In this document: piece after piece, positions 53,913 to 64,000 of the stretch | Layout of the letters: every line of letters starts with the position of its first letter | How positions within the stretch are numbered: position 1 is the first letter of the stretch | Assembly: GCF_004359215.1 (NCBI RefSeq) | Contig: NW_027152031.1 | Location: 1,480,176 to 1,544,175, forward strand | Length of the DNA: 64,000 nucleotides | Direction of reading: 5' to 3' | Origin: Bremia lactucae | Lineage: Eukaryota; Oomycota; Peronosporomycetes; Peronosporales; Peronosporaceae | Position numbers and translations under genes: made by a program | Notes under the pieces: generated by a model | Databases searched by the model: none | What the model saw: the letters and a program-made list of their open reading frames with translations, nothing else | What the model was told of the DNA's origin: nothing

Positions 53913-55379
53913 ATGAAGGATGTGGTGATACTAGGTGGCGGTATATCCGGGCTAGCTTTGGCATACTTTATACGTCAGGCGCTGCCTAAGGCCGCGGCAA
54001 ATTCAACGCATATTCGAGTGCTGGACGCTAGCTCCATCTTGGGTGGATGGGTCCGCACTGCCAAGCTCCAGGGCTATTTGTTTGAAGAAGGCCCTCGAGG
54101 CTTCCGTCCGTCACGCAATGGGGCCGAAATGCTGCGCCTCGTGGAGCAGCTGAAGTTACAAGACCAGATGGAAGCTGTAGATCCGGCAGCTCAGGCGCGC
54201 TACATCCTACAAAATGGAAAGATTGAGAAGGTGCCATCGTCAGTATCAGAGGCGCTGCGTTGGTCGCTCTCACTGCCCGTGGCACGTGCGGCACTGCATG
54301 AGCTGTTTGTCAAATCACACTCAAAAGAAGACGAATCCATCTACAATTTTATTGGAAGGAGATTTAGCCCTCTCGTCGCTGAGAAGTTGCTAGACCCTAT
54401 GGCCTCCGGAATTTTTGGTGGTGACGTCAAAAAGCTTTCAATTCGCTCATGTTTCCCAATGCTGTTTGATTTAGAAAAAAAGCACGGGTCTGTGGTTAAG
54501 GGAATGCTTTTTGGTGGCTCTAGTGGAAACGATACACTACTTGACGGTACTAGCAAGTCGGACTTTGTTAAGCATTATGAAAAGTCTGTCAGTGTCAGCT
54601 TTACCGATGGAATGAGCACACTTATAGAAGCACTAGGAGACAGCACAAAAAACGACTCAATGTCAGAACTTGATCTTAACACGCAAGTGACTCAATTGAA
54701 AGTAAATAATCTCAACAAGTCGTCCGACGAACCACGTTTTGTCTTGGAGATGAAAGACTCCGCATCCGGCGCAATTCTAGAGCCGATACAAGCCGCACAC
54801 GTATTCTCGACGATCCCTGCTTACTGCGTCGCCTCGTTGGTAAGGGACACAGCGCCTAGCTTGGCTGAGGCTCTCGATGAAATTCAATATGTGGACATGG
54901 GCATGGTGCACGTAGGATATAATCGACAAGTGCTGAGTATTGATGGATTTGGGTATCTGATTCCTTCCTCCGCGCGAGAAAAGGTGCTTGGTGTTGTCTT
55001 TGACTCCAACACCTTTCCCCAGCAGAACATTGAGGGAAAGATTCAAACTCGATTAAGCGTCATGAGCGGCGGTGCGCACTTTCGTGAGGTGGCATCGCTG
55101 TCCAAAAAAGAATTGGAGCGCAATGCGCTGGATGCTATTAAGCGACACCTTGGCATTACGCATAAGCCCGACTATATCCGCTCATTGACCATGACGAATG
55201 GAATCCCACAATATCACGTGGGTTTTCATCAGACGCTGCAACGTATTGAGTCGCAAGTTGCCCGCAGTGCACCCGGCCTCGTTTTAGGCGGCAATAGTTT
55301 TTATGGTATTGGACTAGCCGACTGCGTGACCCATTCTAAGCGACTAGCTCTTCAGTTTGCAAAAACTATCTCGTCATAG
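53913..55379 (+). CDS. PPOX: Protoporphyrinogen oxidase (oxygen-dependent, FAD)
   Basis: Oxidises protoporphyrinogen IX to protoporphyrin IX, the penultimate heme step; in heterotrophic eukaryotes it sits in the mitochondrial inner membrane. 488 aa, close to animal PPOX (477). FAD dinucleotide-binding motif VVILGGGISGLALAYFIRQ (residues 4-22), then DASSILGGWVRT and FEEGPRGFRPS, the substrate/FAD signature of the family. MASGIFGGDVKKLSIRSCFP and the C-terminal FAD contact GGNSFYGIGLADCVTHSKRL follow. No obvious N-terminal presequence, as in animal PPOX. Single exon. The promoter region is only 105 bp long before an LTR, so regulation may have been altered by the insertion. Confidence 0.93.
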   Translation: MKDVVILGGGISGLALAYFIRQALPKAAANSTHIRVLDASSILGGWVRTAKLQGYLFEEGPRGFRPSRNGAEMLRLVEQLKLQDQMEAVDPAAQARYILQNGKIEKVPSSVSEALRWSLSLPVARAALHELFVKSHSKEDESIYNFIGRRFSPLVAEKLLDPMASGIFGGDVKKLSIRSCFPMLFDLEKKHGSVVKGMLFGGSSGNDTLLDGTSKSDFVKHYEKSVSVSFTDGMSTLIEALGDSTKNDSMSELDLNTQVTQLKVNNLNKSSDEPRFVLEMKDSASGAILEPIQAAHVFSTIPAYCVASLVRDTAPSLAEALDEIQYVDMGMVHVGYNRQVLSIDGFGYLIPSSAREKVLGVVFDSNTFPQQNIEGKIQTRLSVMSGGAHFREVASLSKKELERNALDAIKRHLGITHKPDYIRSLTMTNGIPQYHVGFHQTLQRIESQVARSAPGLVLGGNSFYGIGLADCVTHSKRLALQFAKTISS

Positions 55380-56327
55380 ATGGCAAATTCGGTGGTAACA
55401 AAGTTTTTAAATTTAATGGAATGTAATTTGTAATTGATTGTTAGAGTTACTACAGGTGACTATGCTGCTGGTGTTTTTTCATTGCTATAAACGGCGCGAA
55501 CGGTTTCATTTTGTAGATTCTATCTCCCTTTTAAGGACAATTTAGTGTCGGCGCTTAGCATATTTCACTTGAGGTTCCTCAGTTCTTTTAGGGAATCTTT
55601 AGAAAATAACAGCGTAAAGTGTCACAAATGTCAAGACAGTCAAGATAAAGAACCTTCATAACGCACAAGTCCCCAAACGCATCACCATCACCGACGTGTT
55701 ACAAATTGCGGCTTCCAAAACACAATTATAAAGCAGTTCGACGGACGACAACTGTCACGAACTAGTGCGTAGGAGAATATGAAGTGGTACATTTATCAAA
55801 TTAAGGGACGAAAGTAGACGAGAGAGTTCTTTGCCGCCATGTTAGCGTCTGTAGTTTACATGTCTTCCCAATAAAACGTCTAATGTTTTCAATTTGGTTG
55901 CTCAAATAAAAGTTGCACGATCAAAGTCCTTCCTCTACAGGTTTTTCTGGACTAAACCCCCGTGCCTTAAACAGATTGATAATTTATCAGTTAATGAAAT
56001 ACCCAGTAAATTTTAACTTTTCTCTGGCAAGAAGCGGTCAAATTTGGAAATATAGCCGTGTCTGAAATGCAAAAAAGAATATAACAACGATTTTAATTAG
56101 TCAAGAATAATCATAACATATGTAACCGCTGTCGGCAGTGACCAAGCTAATGTGTCTTCACCAACTTCCAAATTGATGTAGCAACGTGATACCTGCCTCG
56201 TACTGATCCGTTTAGGGCTTCAGTTAGCAGCATCGATCGATTCGTAATTTACCAATAATCGAACAGGGTGAATAGGCTACTTCGAAACGCCAAGACCCTG
56301 CTGTTGAGGCTCGCAAATTCATGCCTT
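55380..56327. other. Gene-free intergenic stretch
   Basis: 3' flank of PPOX. No coding frame or RNA gene recognised. Confidence 0.5.
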
Positions 56328-56339
56328 TTAAACGACATG

Positions 56340-56520
56340 CAAATCGAACCTCATTTCCCGAGAAGATGACAAAAACAATGGAATCCTAATTTTTGTAGAC
56401 AGATTCAGCAAGATGGTACATCTTGCTGCAGTACCAGAGTCGATAACAGCTCCGGGCTGTGCCCGTGTCTTTATTGTCATCGATTCACATTTAAAAAGCT
56501 TAAGAATGCGCTGTTGCTCC
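56340..56520 (+). pseudogene. Isolated Ty3/gypsy integrase core fragment
   Basis: Plus strand reads NNGILIFVDRFSKMVHLAA and PESITAPGCARVFIVIDSH, the middle of a gypsy integrase core, closely matching 63600-63720. No flanking RT, LTR or gag. About 180 bp. An orphan fragment between PPOX and taxilin. Confidence 0.7.
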
Positions 56521-56727
56521 AAGTTGAACTATTCACATTAAACTTTTGACTGACTTTGCTTCTCGTAGCCTATCGTAGAAAGACCTAAAAGAAATTTATA
56601 CCAAGACAACCTCAATAGTACGATTAAAAACGGTTGTCGCGAGCGATTACAGCCTGTTCCTTTATTTGCCAATCCATAGCTTTGCTAACTCTACATCGCA
56701 GGGCCAATCAAGAGTGGTTTATACTTG

Positions 56728-58292
56728 TTAAGTTTGCCGATTACTATTGCGTTCAGCTTGAAGATGACGGCATAGGCTTTCTAACTTTTTTACTTTCTCC
56801 TGCAGCTTAAGAGTCTCCTCAGCAGCAGTAACTTTCTCGTGAATAGTAGCAATTGCACCGCTGTCATACTCGGCACACTTCTTTCGAAGCGCAACATTTT
56901 CCTTTTCAAGTTTTTTTGTCGTTTTGGCCATTTTATTCATCTCTTCACGAAAACTGGTGAACATTTGATTGCTCTTTGTCAGTGTTTCCTGCACAACATC
57001 GAACTTTTTAGAGTACGAATTCAGTTGCGATTGCAGGTGAATTTCTCGTTCCGAAAATTCTTGGGCCTTGTCCAGAGTAATTTTCACCTTCTTAGATTCG
57101 CATGACGTGAGCTGAATCTGGTGTTGCAGCTTTGCTTCTGCAAGCTGGACGGATAAATCCTTAGCTTCTAATTGCCGATCAAAATGCTCTTCTCGTGCCG
57201 TATACTGCTCGAGAAACGTGTTGAGTTTTTGCTGCAGGCTTTATGTTGACAGTAACAATTAAAAACGTTGACAATGCACACTAACACGCAGCGTCACTGA
57301 CAAACGTACATTTCATTCTCTTTTAGCGACGACACGTAGTCCTGGCCCTGCATATCCATTTTGGCACTGACTTCTTCAATAGTTTTCTTAAACTGGGCTG
57401 ACAGGTCACGTCTGACGTAGCTTTAAAAATCAGCAACGTCGTATAACTTAGTGATGTATAGAGGTCTACCTCTTTTGGTCTTCTTCATCAGCAATCCGTC
57501 GGCTTTCACTCTATCAAAACAAAATATAAGGAGAATGCGCAATAAACTCAAACAGCTACATACGTACAACAATAAGCTTGTTTTGCTTCTGCAACTCGCG
57601 ACAAAGTTGTTCTAGCTTCGCCTTTGAGTTATTTGTCTTGACCAATTTCGTACTCACTGCATACAGCATGCACACTTGATATAACATACGACACACCAGC
57701 CCATTCACGAAAAATCGAACCTGTATCTTTGCGCTGTTTGAGCAAGGTATATTTCGCATTCAGCTCACCAATTTTTTTTTGCATAAGCTCAATCTGCTCG
57801 CTCTGCCATGTATTCACCCGTCAAGTCGAATTTTGACAAAAGATTCATTAAAATGCTCATCCGTACCAGCTGAACAATATTGTTTGCAAGTTCTGTTACC
57901 TTCACCTCGGCGGAAATGTTCTCGCTTTGCGTCAGAGCCACGACCTTGTCTCGTAGCTGCATCACGAGTGCCTCGTCCTGGTAAATTCCCGACAGGTCAA
58001 TAGGCGCCTCAAGATTTTCGTCACCACCAACTTCAATCTCGGCAATTTTGCCAGCCAAAAGTTTTTGCAGCTCATCCTCGCGGTTTACTTTGCTGTTGCG
58101 GTTAGAGAGGATGTGGACACGACCTGATGACGCCGCGAACGACGCCGAGTACTTAAGATCCTTTTCCTTACTACAATCACACTTGGTGGCACGCTTACTT
58201 TTATGCTTGTGCTTAAGACTCTTGTTCTCGCGATTAAGCTCCTTGAGTTCCAAATTAGGGGGCTCAACCGAGCGAGCCTGCAGGTCCGACAT
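56728..58292 (-). CDS. Taxilin-family coiled-coil protein (six exons, 419 aa)
   Basis: Taxilins are long coiled coils that bind syntaxins and act in vesicle traffic. Exons I derive: 58292-57867, 57802-57721, 57656-57568, 57510-57470, 57420-57310, 57238-56728. Introns are 64, 64, 57, 49 and 71 nt, all GT-AG, and the phases join exactly to a 1,260-nt frame. Signatures: KAKLEQLCRELQKQNKLI (exon 3), SRRIADEEDQKR (exon 4), LSAQFKKTIEEV (exon 5), then LNTFLEQYTAREEHFDRQLE, LNSYSKKFDVVQETLTKSNQ, FREEMNKMAKTTKKLEKE and KVKKLESLCRHLQAERN (exon 6), all matching the taxilin coiled coil. The N-terminus is Lys-rich and not conserved. The frame is open upstream to an AG near 58365, so an extra 5' exon is possible. 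Confidence 0.88.
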
Positions 58293-58758
58293 ACCAGCGA
58301 CAATGTTTGAAACTGGGGTAATATTTTCAGCACGTATCTGTTTTGCAGGGTCAACAGGACGATCCTACGTATTTAAGATTTAATTAACCTACACTACGAT
58401 GGAGGCTAAGAGTAAGGAGCGAAATTTTTCGGCTTTTGAATAGCTTGATTAATATGGTCGTGTTTTTTGCTAATCATAGCAACAGGAAGCGATGAGCGAT
58501 GTCGAGGTTGTAACGAGAATGTTACACGAACGTTTATCTTACTAAATAAATTGACATATAGATTGTCCACGTAATAATGGCCAAAATTGACTGGAGCAGC
58601 ATTGCTTTCTTGCACAAGTTGCATTGAAGGTGTGCCGGCGTATATACTGGTGATTACATGAGACGATGAAAGATAAACATGAATCATATTACGAGTTAGT
58701 TTTTCGTTATGGCTTCGTGATCTCAGGCTCAACATAAAAGTTCGATGGACTCGAAGGT
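58293..58758. other. Taxilin upstream region
   Basis: Holds the presumed taxilin promoter. A minus-strand frame at 58406-58735 is open but has no recognisable content, and no sound splice path to the taxilin frame was found. Confidence 0.4.
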
Positions 58759-59222
58759 TGTGACGGGGTGTGTATCATTACATGAAATTAACACTAAAAG
58801 GTTGTTAGAAAAAATATTATTTAAAAGGTAGATAATATTTGGAGAATATTACTTTACATTGTAATATTCGTAAAGCTTATACATTCGTAAATACAGACCA
58901 TTATATCTACTTGCTCGGCGGTCCAGTCAGCGCTGGACGCGCGCAAAGAGAGAGATAATACTTTTATTATATGTTAAGTATTAGAATATTATTAAGTTAG
59001 TATAAATAGATAGAAAACCAAAAGAACTTAATTTTATTAAATACGGTTATCTTTTAATTCTCTTTAAAGCAAGTGTTATAAAGAGTCTTCCTCTGCAAGT
59101 ACTAGTGTACGTGAAGTGACGTGAGGCACCACTCGCACCGAGACAGGGCGAAGTGGACTTGTACCGAAGCAGGGCGAAGTGGACTTGTACTGAAGCAGTA
59201 CAAGTCGGCAGTGCCCGTTACA
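58759..59222 (+). repeat. LTR family C, copy C2 (5' LTR)
   Basis: 464 bp from TGTGACGGGG to GTGCCCGTTACA. PBS and gag follow. It has an extra tandem unit (GCGAAGTGGACTTGTACCG type) at about 59145-59200 compared with C1, and the same terminal hairpin. Confidence 0.85.
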
Positions 59223-59224
59223 TC

Positions 59225-59237
59225 TGGTAGCACTTCG
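59225..59237 (+). other. Primer-binding site of element C2
   Basis: TGGTAGCACTTCG two bases after the LTR end, shared with LTR B3 at 48537. TGGTAGC fits the 3' CCA end of an initiator-Met-type tRNA (GCTACCA); the exact tRNA needs the genome's tRNA set. Confidence 0.65.
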
Positions 59238-59272
59238 TAGTCCGTCCAAGAACCACAGTTCCATCATCTTAC

Positions 59273-60370
59273 ATGGAAATGTTAGATGATAATGGAAAAA
59301 CGCATCACGTTTCGCGTGATAGCTACTCCTTTCTAAGTGACATAAAAAGGAGTGCGGTCGAACGAATGAGTTCGACCGTAGGGAATGATGCCATCTTGGC
59401 CATACTGTCCGGTTTGGACAGAGATGCCCTCCATTCAGCCATCGCCAAGCTCATACAACATGAACTTGACGAGGCGAAGGAGAAGGTAGCCTTGCATAGT
59501 CAGCAAGGCTTCCAACAGGCAAAACTGTTAAGGTTACAACAGGTACAGACCCTTGTACCTGGGATGATGTATACGCGTCGTCCAGAAACCTTAAAGATTG
59601 ACATCTCTAAGTATAAAGAGTCGAAGAAGACTCCCTCTTAAAATAGTTTGTCGAGTTGGACGATGCCATAAGAACTTGTCACATCGTCGACAAGCAAATG
59701 CAAGTCGCATTTGCTCAATCAAATTTGGCAGGTCGAGCCAAAACTTGGGCTCTAGGCCTTAAGTTGCGCGACCCATATGTCTTTATGTCGCTAGATGCTT
59801 TTAAAGTCCGGATCAAACAGACGTTTGAACCGCCTAGGGCTGAGTTCAGAGCTCGATCAGAGCTTCTAAAACTTGAGCAAGGCAAGCGAGATGTTCACGC
59901 TTATGTCCAGCACATACGACTCTTAGCGAGTTGTATCACTAACATTTCAATTCATGAACACACGTTGATTACGGTGTCATTTGGTCCCGTCAAGACCCAC
60001 CTGTTCCGCTGGAACTGGATAGCTTGAAGAAGCAATATCCGTAGCGGAACAGGAGGACTTTAGCTTGAGACAGGCTCAACCTTGTTCGTCATCGTATCGT
60101 CCTCCAAGACGACACGATCTTGGAGGTCCAGAACCTATGAACCTCTCTAATGTCGAAAGCGAGAAACCTTGCTTTTCGAACAATAAGCGATTGCAGAAAT
60201 GCAATCGCTGTCAAAAATTGGGACACTACGCTCATGAGTGTAGTGCTCCACGCCCAGTACCGAGAGGTACTGAACGTAATTATCGACCTAATGCCAAAAA
60301 GGGCAATGGTGGCGGGTCCGACGTTGTTGCGAAATCGCAACAACGAGGCGGACCGTCAAAAAACGGTTAA
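59273..60370 (+). pseudogene. Ty3/gypsy gag (element C2), frameshifted
   Basis: ATG 59273 gives MEMLDDNGKTHHV. The capsid region is in three overlapping frames: 59273-59641 (IAKLIQHELDEAKEKVAL, ETLKIDISKYK), 59656-60027 (NLAGRAKTWALGL, FKVRIKQTFEPPRAEFRARS) and 60065-60370. The last has a CCHC knuckle CNRCQKLGHYAHEC (CX2CX4HX4C intact). Only small shifts separate the frames, so this is a relatively young pseudogene. Confidence 0.85.
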
Positions 60371-61300
60371 GGGCAATAAGGGCGCAACGCCCTACTGACC
60401 CAGCAACCTCAAGAGAATTTGCAAATCTCTTGACGAAAGTTGCTCCAGATACACAATCATTAGGTGTCTCTGCACCTGGCGATGAGGAATCCCTCATCAC
60501 TTTGAAGTTAAAAGTGACAAATGATTCGTCACCTGGAGCCCTAACGGACTGTGAGGCGTCGAATAATTTTATTCGTCGCCAGTCTCTAGAGGGTCGTAGA
60601 CTCAATATGTTGAGCGCGACATCCCTCCAACGAGGATGAGGATGCGTCTAGCGACAGGCGCATCGATAACAATAATAAAACGCGAAGTGAGATTTCACTA
60701 CACGTTCAAAGATTTACAGTACGATGATGATTTCATCGTACTGGATTTAAAGGACACATTTGATGTCATCTTAGGTTTACCTTGCTCAGAAAATATGAGC
60801 CAAGAATCACCTGGCAGGACCGATCCGTAAAGATGCTTGCGACTTGTTCATCAGATGGCCATCTGATGAACGTCTTGGAGCGCCTACAAGCGTGTGGATG
60901 TACGACGAGTGAGTGCGATGGCCTCACTTGTGGTAGGGTCTTTAGTACGACTGCACAAGATCTCAGTGGGATTACTAATCAAACTGTGGAGTCAGCTGCC
61001 GGCGGCTGTGTGAATGCACAGGAAGCGCCGAATCTCCACCAATCGAATAAGTGGAGAGGATTAGAGACATGAATGTACGCCTAGTGGGCGACATTCAAGG
61101 TAGATACCGATTGTCCAAAAGGGACAACACGATGATCCTAGGTCGAGTAAAGAGTCGATAGTAGAAGACCCGACTGTGATAGCGCAATCACAGTCGGAAG
61201 ACGTTGAGGGAATAAGTCCCCACGTACTTGAGGAGAAATCCCCTCAAATAGTTAATGCTGAAGTGATTTGATCATCATCCCGAGGGATTAATCTCTCGGC
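60371..61300 (+). pseudogene. Ty3/gypsy protease and linker (element C2)
   Basis: 60540-60640 reads ALTDCEASNNFIRRQSLEGR, where the catalytic D-x-G-A-S has Gly replaced by Glu. 60636-60830 reads FIVLDLKDTFDVILGLP (ILG motif) and then, in a shifted frame, RKYEPRITWQDR. A Cys-rich linker ACGCTTSECDGLTCG (60890-60935) follows, also present in element B3. Confidence 0.8.
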
Positions 61301-62590
61301 GGCCTGTGGATAATCCCAGAAAAAAAACCATGACATTGAATGTCTTGGTCAATGACAAATCAAGAGTAGGCGCTTATACTCTTCATCGTTATGCGCCTCC
61401 GAAGTTAACTTCGGAGATAACTCAATTACCTACCCTAGAACCCAAACGGTTCTTGAGTGATCTGCATAGTGGTAGAATCAAGCAAATCTGCGTACTCGTC
61501 ACAGAGGACGAATACGTAACCGATATTCGGTCAGCGCTAATTTTTGCAGAGAACGAACGGGTTCTCAGCAGCTCATCGATGAACGAAAGTGTCCTCGATG
61601 TGAAGACTCGGATTGAGAGAGATATACTACTCAAATCTGGGAGTCACTTAAGACAAACCCTTTATACAAGAATTTAATTGAATTTAGGGATGTATTCCCT
61701 GAAACAGTTCCATGCGAGTCGCCTAAGGATAAAGGCACTCGACATGAAATCGAGCTCAAACCGGGCTCGAAGTACTATGTCTTGAAGCAGTGGCCACTGC
61801 CTCGTGAACAAGTACTTGCGATCGATAAATTCTTTATCGATCGATTAAAGGGGGCCATCTAAGGGGGTCAACATCGTCACATAGCTCTCCGACCTTCTGT
61901 GTGCGAAAGGTCACACGAGGGTGGCGGATAGTGCACGCATTCAATGAACTGAATGCTGCAACGGTACCGGCTCAAACGTCGATACCTAGAAAAGACGTAA
62001 TCATAGATGGTATGTCTAAGAGTATCATCTTTTCGTCTATGAATCTGATGGATGGATTTTATAAGATCCTTATGCGTAAACGGGACATCCCGTACACAGC
62101 AGTGAGCACTCCCAGTGGGATGATATGGGAATGGCTAGTAATGCCACAGAGGCTTAGTAACGCTCCTGCAACATTCAACAAATGCATAACGAATTTGTTG
62201 AGACCGGTGCGACAATTCGCACAGAGTTATTTTGACGATAAATTAGTATAGCCGGGACATGGACGGAAAGACGGACGTAGATTTCATAAAACTCACCCTC
62301 GACAGGTTCTTACACTTATGCAAAAGCATGTTGTACGCAAATTTCAATAAGTGTATATTCGCTGCAAGCGAATTACCACTTTTTGGGTGCATCGTCGGTA
62401 AACACGGTGCGCCCTGATCCCGATAAGATCAAGGCAATTACCGAATGGCCAGTGCCAGTACATGTAAAGGGACTTAAAAAGTTCCTCAGTTTAGCGGCGT
62501 AAGTGCACAAGTACTCACGCGATTATGCCGAGAAGACAGTGAATCTCTCTCGTCTCTTAAAAAACACGAGAAATGGTTACGGAACGCTGA
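61301..62590 (+). pseudogene. Ty3/gypsy reverse transcriptase (element C2), broken
   Basis: 61306-61677 is the pre-RT region (PPKLTSEITQLPTLEPKRFL, ERVLSSSSMNESVL). HEIELKPGSKYYVLKQWPLP lies at about 61744-61805. After a stop near 61860, 61901-62251 reads RGWRIVHAFNELNAATVPA, SIPRKDVIIDGMSKS, TPSGMIWEWLVMP and the catalytic box QSYFDDKLV (YFDD in place of YVDD). The thumb follows in other frames (ITEWPVPVHVKGLKKFLSLA). Confidence 0.85.
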
Positions 62591-63160
62591 TTGTCAGCGT
62601 TATTTGAGGGCATCTGGCAAAGCTTGATGCAATCAACCATCTTGGCGATTGCGGATCAAGACAGTCCATTCGATCAAGACAGTCCATTCCATATGGTTTG
62701 TGACGCCAGCGATTTCGCAATTGGCTGTGCGTTAATGCAATACGATACAGACGGCGCGGAGCGCGTCTTCTGTCACCAATCGCGTCAGCTGCAACCAGCT
62801 GAACGCAATTACCCATTGCATGACAAGGAACTCCTTGCCATGACATATGTACTGACTAGAATTAGGGTCTATCTCCTCGGAAATAGACCGTTCATCGTAT
62901 ATACGGACCATGCGTCATTACGCACGGCCGTAAATTGCCCACACCTCTCGCAAATAATGGCGATGTGGCTATCCTTCTTCGCGAAGCATAATTTCTCCGT
63001 GGAATATAAACCAGGAAGACTTAATGTCGTCGCTGATGCGTTATCACGCCGACCCGATCTCGAGCCGGCTGGTAATTCCAGCAGTAGAAATAATCTCACT
63101 GTTGCAACACTCCTTTTATGTGTTCCGTCATCAATCTTGTTTGATGACATAAAGAAAGCC
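62591..63160 (+). pseudogene. Ty3/gypsy RNase H (element C2)
   Basis: MVCDASDFAIGCALMQYDTD (first Asp), YPLHDKELLAMTYVLTRI (Glu) and VYTDHASLRTAVN (third Asp region), then KPGRLNVVADALSRRPDLEP, the tether motif before integrase. This domain is uninterrupted. An in-frame 15-bp duplication (DQDSPFDQDSPF) occurs at about 62655-62690. Confidence 0.87.
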
Positions 63161-64000
63161 TACGCAAAAGGTAACGACCTTCTGCGTTCAATGGATCATC
63201 TGATGAATCCATCAAATAAATCTTTTAAAGATTTACCGACTTTATATCGATTGTCATCCGATCGATACACAACAGGCAACGGCTTATTGTATAACACAGT
63301 CGTTGCCGGCGACACTCCACGTGTCGTCGTTCCAACTCACAATGATTTGCGCTTGCACATCTTGCATGACACCAGCAAGTAGGAATTGTAGACGTGAGAA
63401 AACTTATCTTACAGTAAGTCGCGACTTTTGCTGGCCCCGCCAGTATCAGTTCGTGCGCAAGTACATTCGTGCTTGCGAGGTATGTCAACGGGTGAAGCCT
63501 AAAACTTCATCCCGTGCACCTTTCCAACCTATGCCACTTCCGGCAGAATGTTGGTGGTCCGTATCTATGAACTTTGTCTTCGGCTTTCCCGAAGACGATC
63601 ACAAAAACAATGGAATCCTTGTTTGGAGACAGATTCAGCAGGATGGGACATGTTGCTGCAAAACCAGAGTCAATCACGGCTCCGGGCTGTGCCGTATCTT
63701 TATCGACATGGCATTCAGAATCCATGGTTTACCCCGTGAACTGGTCTCAGATAGAGGTCCACAGTTCACGGCGGAGTTTTGGCAATCCTTTTTCCGATCT
63801 CTCGGAACACAGCTGACTATGTTAACTTCTGATCATCCGGAAACAAATGGTCAGACGAAACGCGTCAATGGCGTCCTCGAAGAGGTACTTCGAGGTTACG
63901 TCCAATCTTATCCAAATTGGAGCGAGTTCTTACCGATGGTTGAATTCGCCATCAACTAACTTAAGGGGGGGGTGGACCCGCACGATCAAAACCGTTTCTG
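63161..64000 (+). pseudogene. Ty3/gypsy integrase (element C2), runs off window
   Basis: LPTLYRLSSDRYTTGNGLLY then a His/Cys zinc module (HNDLRLHILHDTS, RACEVCQRVKP). The core begins WWSVSMNFVFGFPED, where related copies have SMD, so the first catalytic Asp is Asn here. A frameshift near 63630 follows. Then HGLPRELVSDRGPQFTAEFW (second Asp) and TSDHPETNGQTKRVNGVLEE (catalytic Glu). A stop at 63957-63959 and a G-run end the readable part. Confidence 0.85.

Noticed and set aside
58406..58735. 109-aa minus-strand frame as first taxilin exon
   Set aside because: No GT donor leaving a plausible intron to the acceptor near 58365; the content is not taxilin-like.
1..64000. CRISPR arrays, rRNA operons and tRNA genes
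   Set aside because: No regularly spaced direct repeats, no rRNA-like blocks, and no cloverleaf with a convincing B box found by eye; short tRNAs could have been missed.

Overview
This is a window of nuclear DNA from an oomycete, most likely Peronosporales (Phytophthora or a downy mildew). Evidence: intron-poor genes with very short introns where present, closely spaced divergent gene pairs, an oomycete-type initiator/FPR core promoter before one gene, and a heavy load of decayed Ty3/gypsy, Ty1/copia and LINE elements. The species cannot be fixed from the sequence alone. A 100-base N gap (51402-51501) marks it as a scaffold.

Layout. 1-5897: end of a decayed gypsy element (protease, RT, RNase H, integrase, chromodomain) with an antisense ORF between the chromodomain and the polypurine tract/3' LTR. 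7253-18705: an LTR-gag fragment, then a minus-strand LINE (apurinic-type endonuclease, RT, zinc knuckle) next to a truncated plus-strand copia element. 20317-33737: host gene island with an acidic secreted repeat protein, tripeptidyl peptidase II, PRMT7, a nuclear F1-ATPase alpha-like protein and an ASCC2-like CUE protein. 34615-53807: nested LTRs, copia pieces in both orientations, two minus-strand gypsy pol remnants, a gag fragment and a second copy of the antisense-ORF element. 53913-58292: second host island with protoporphyrinogen oxidase and a six-exon taxilin. 58759-64000: gypsy element with 5' LTR, PBS, gag and pol running off the window.

Host genes are mostly housekeeping: heme synthesis (PPOX), peptide turnover (TPP2), arginine methylation (PRMT7), ribosome/DNA-damage signalling (ASCC2) and vesicle traffic (taxilin). 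The secreted acidic protein is the only clear candidate for host interaction. TPP2/PRMT7 and F1-alpha-like/ASCC2 are divergent pairs that probably share promoters.

The most unusual signals are in the retroelements. (1) Two gypsy lineages each carry a coding-like ORF on the antisense strand at the 3' end of pol; in one lineage two diverged copies agree on the reading frame. (2) The copia element has a 100-bp LTR that is itself a near-perfect palindrome. (3) In two unrelated copia copies the half-tRNA primer-binding site, complementary to a CAU anticodon arm, supplies an ATG in frame with gag.
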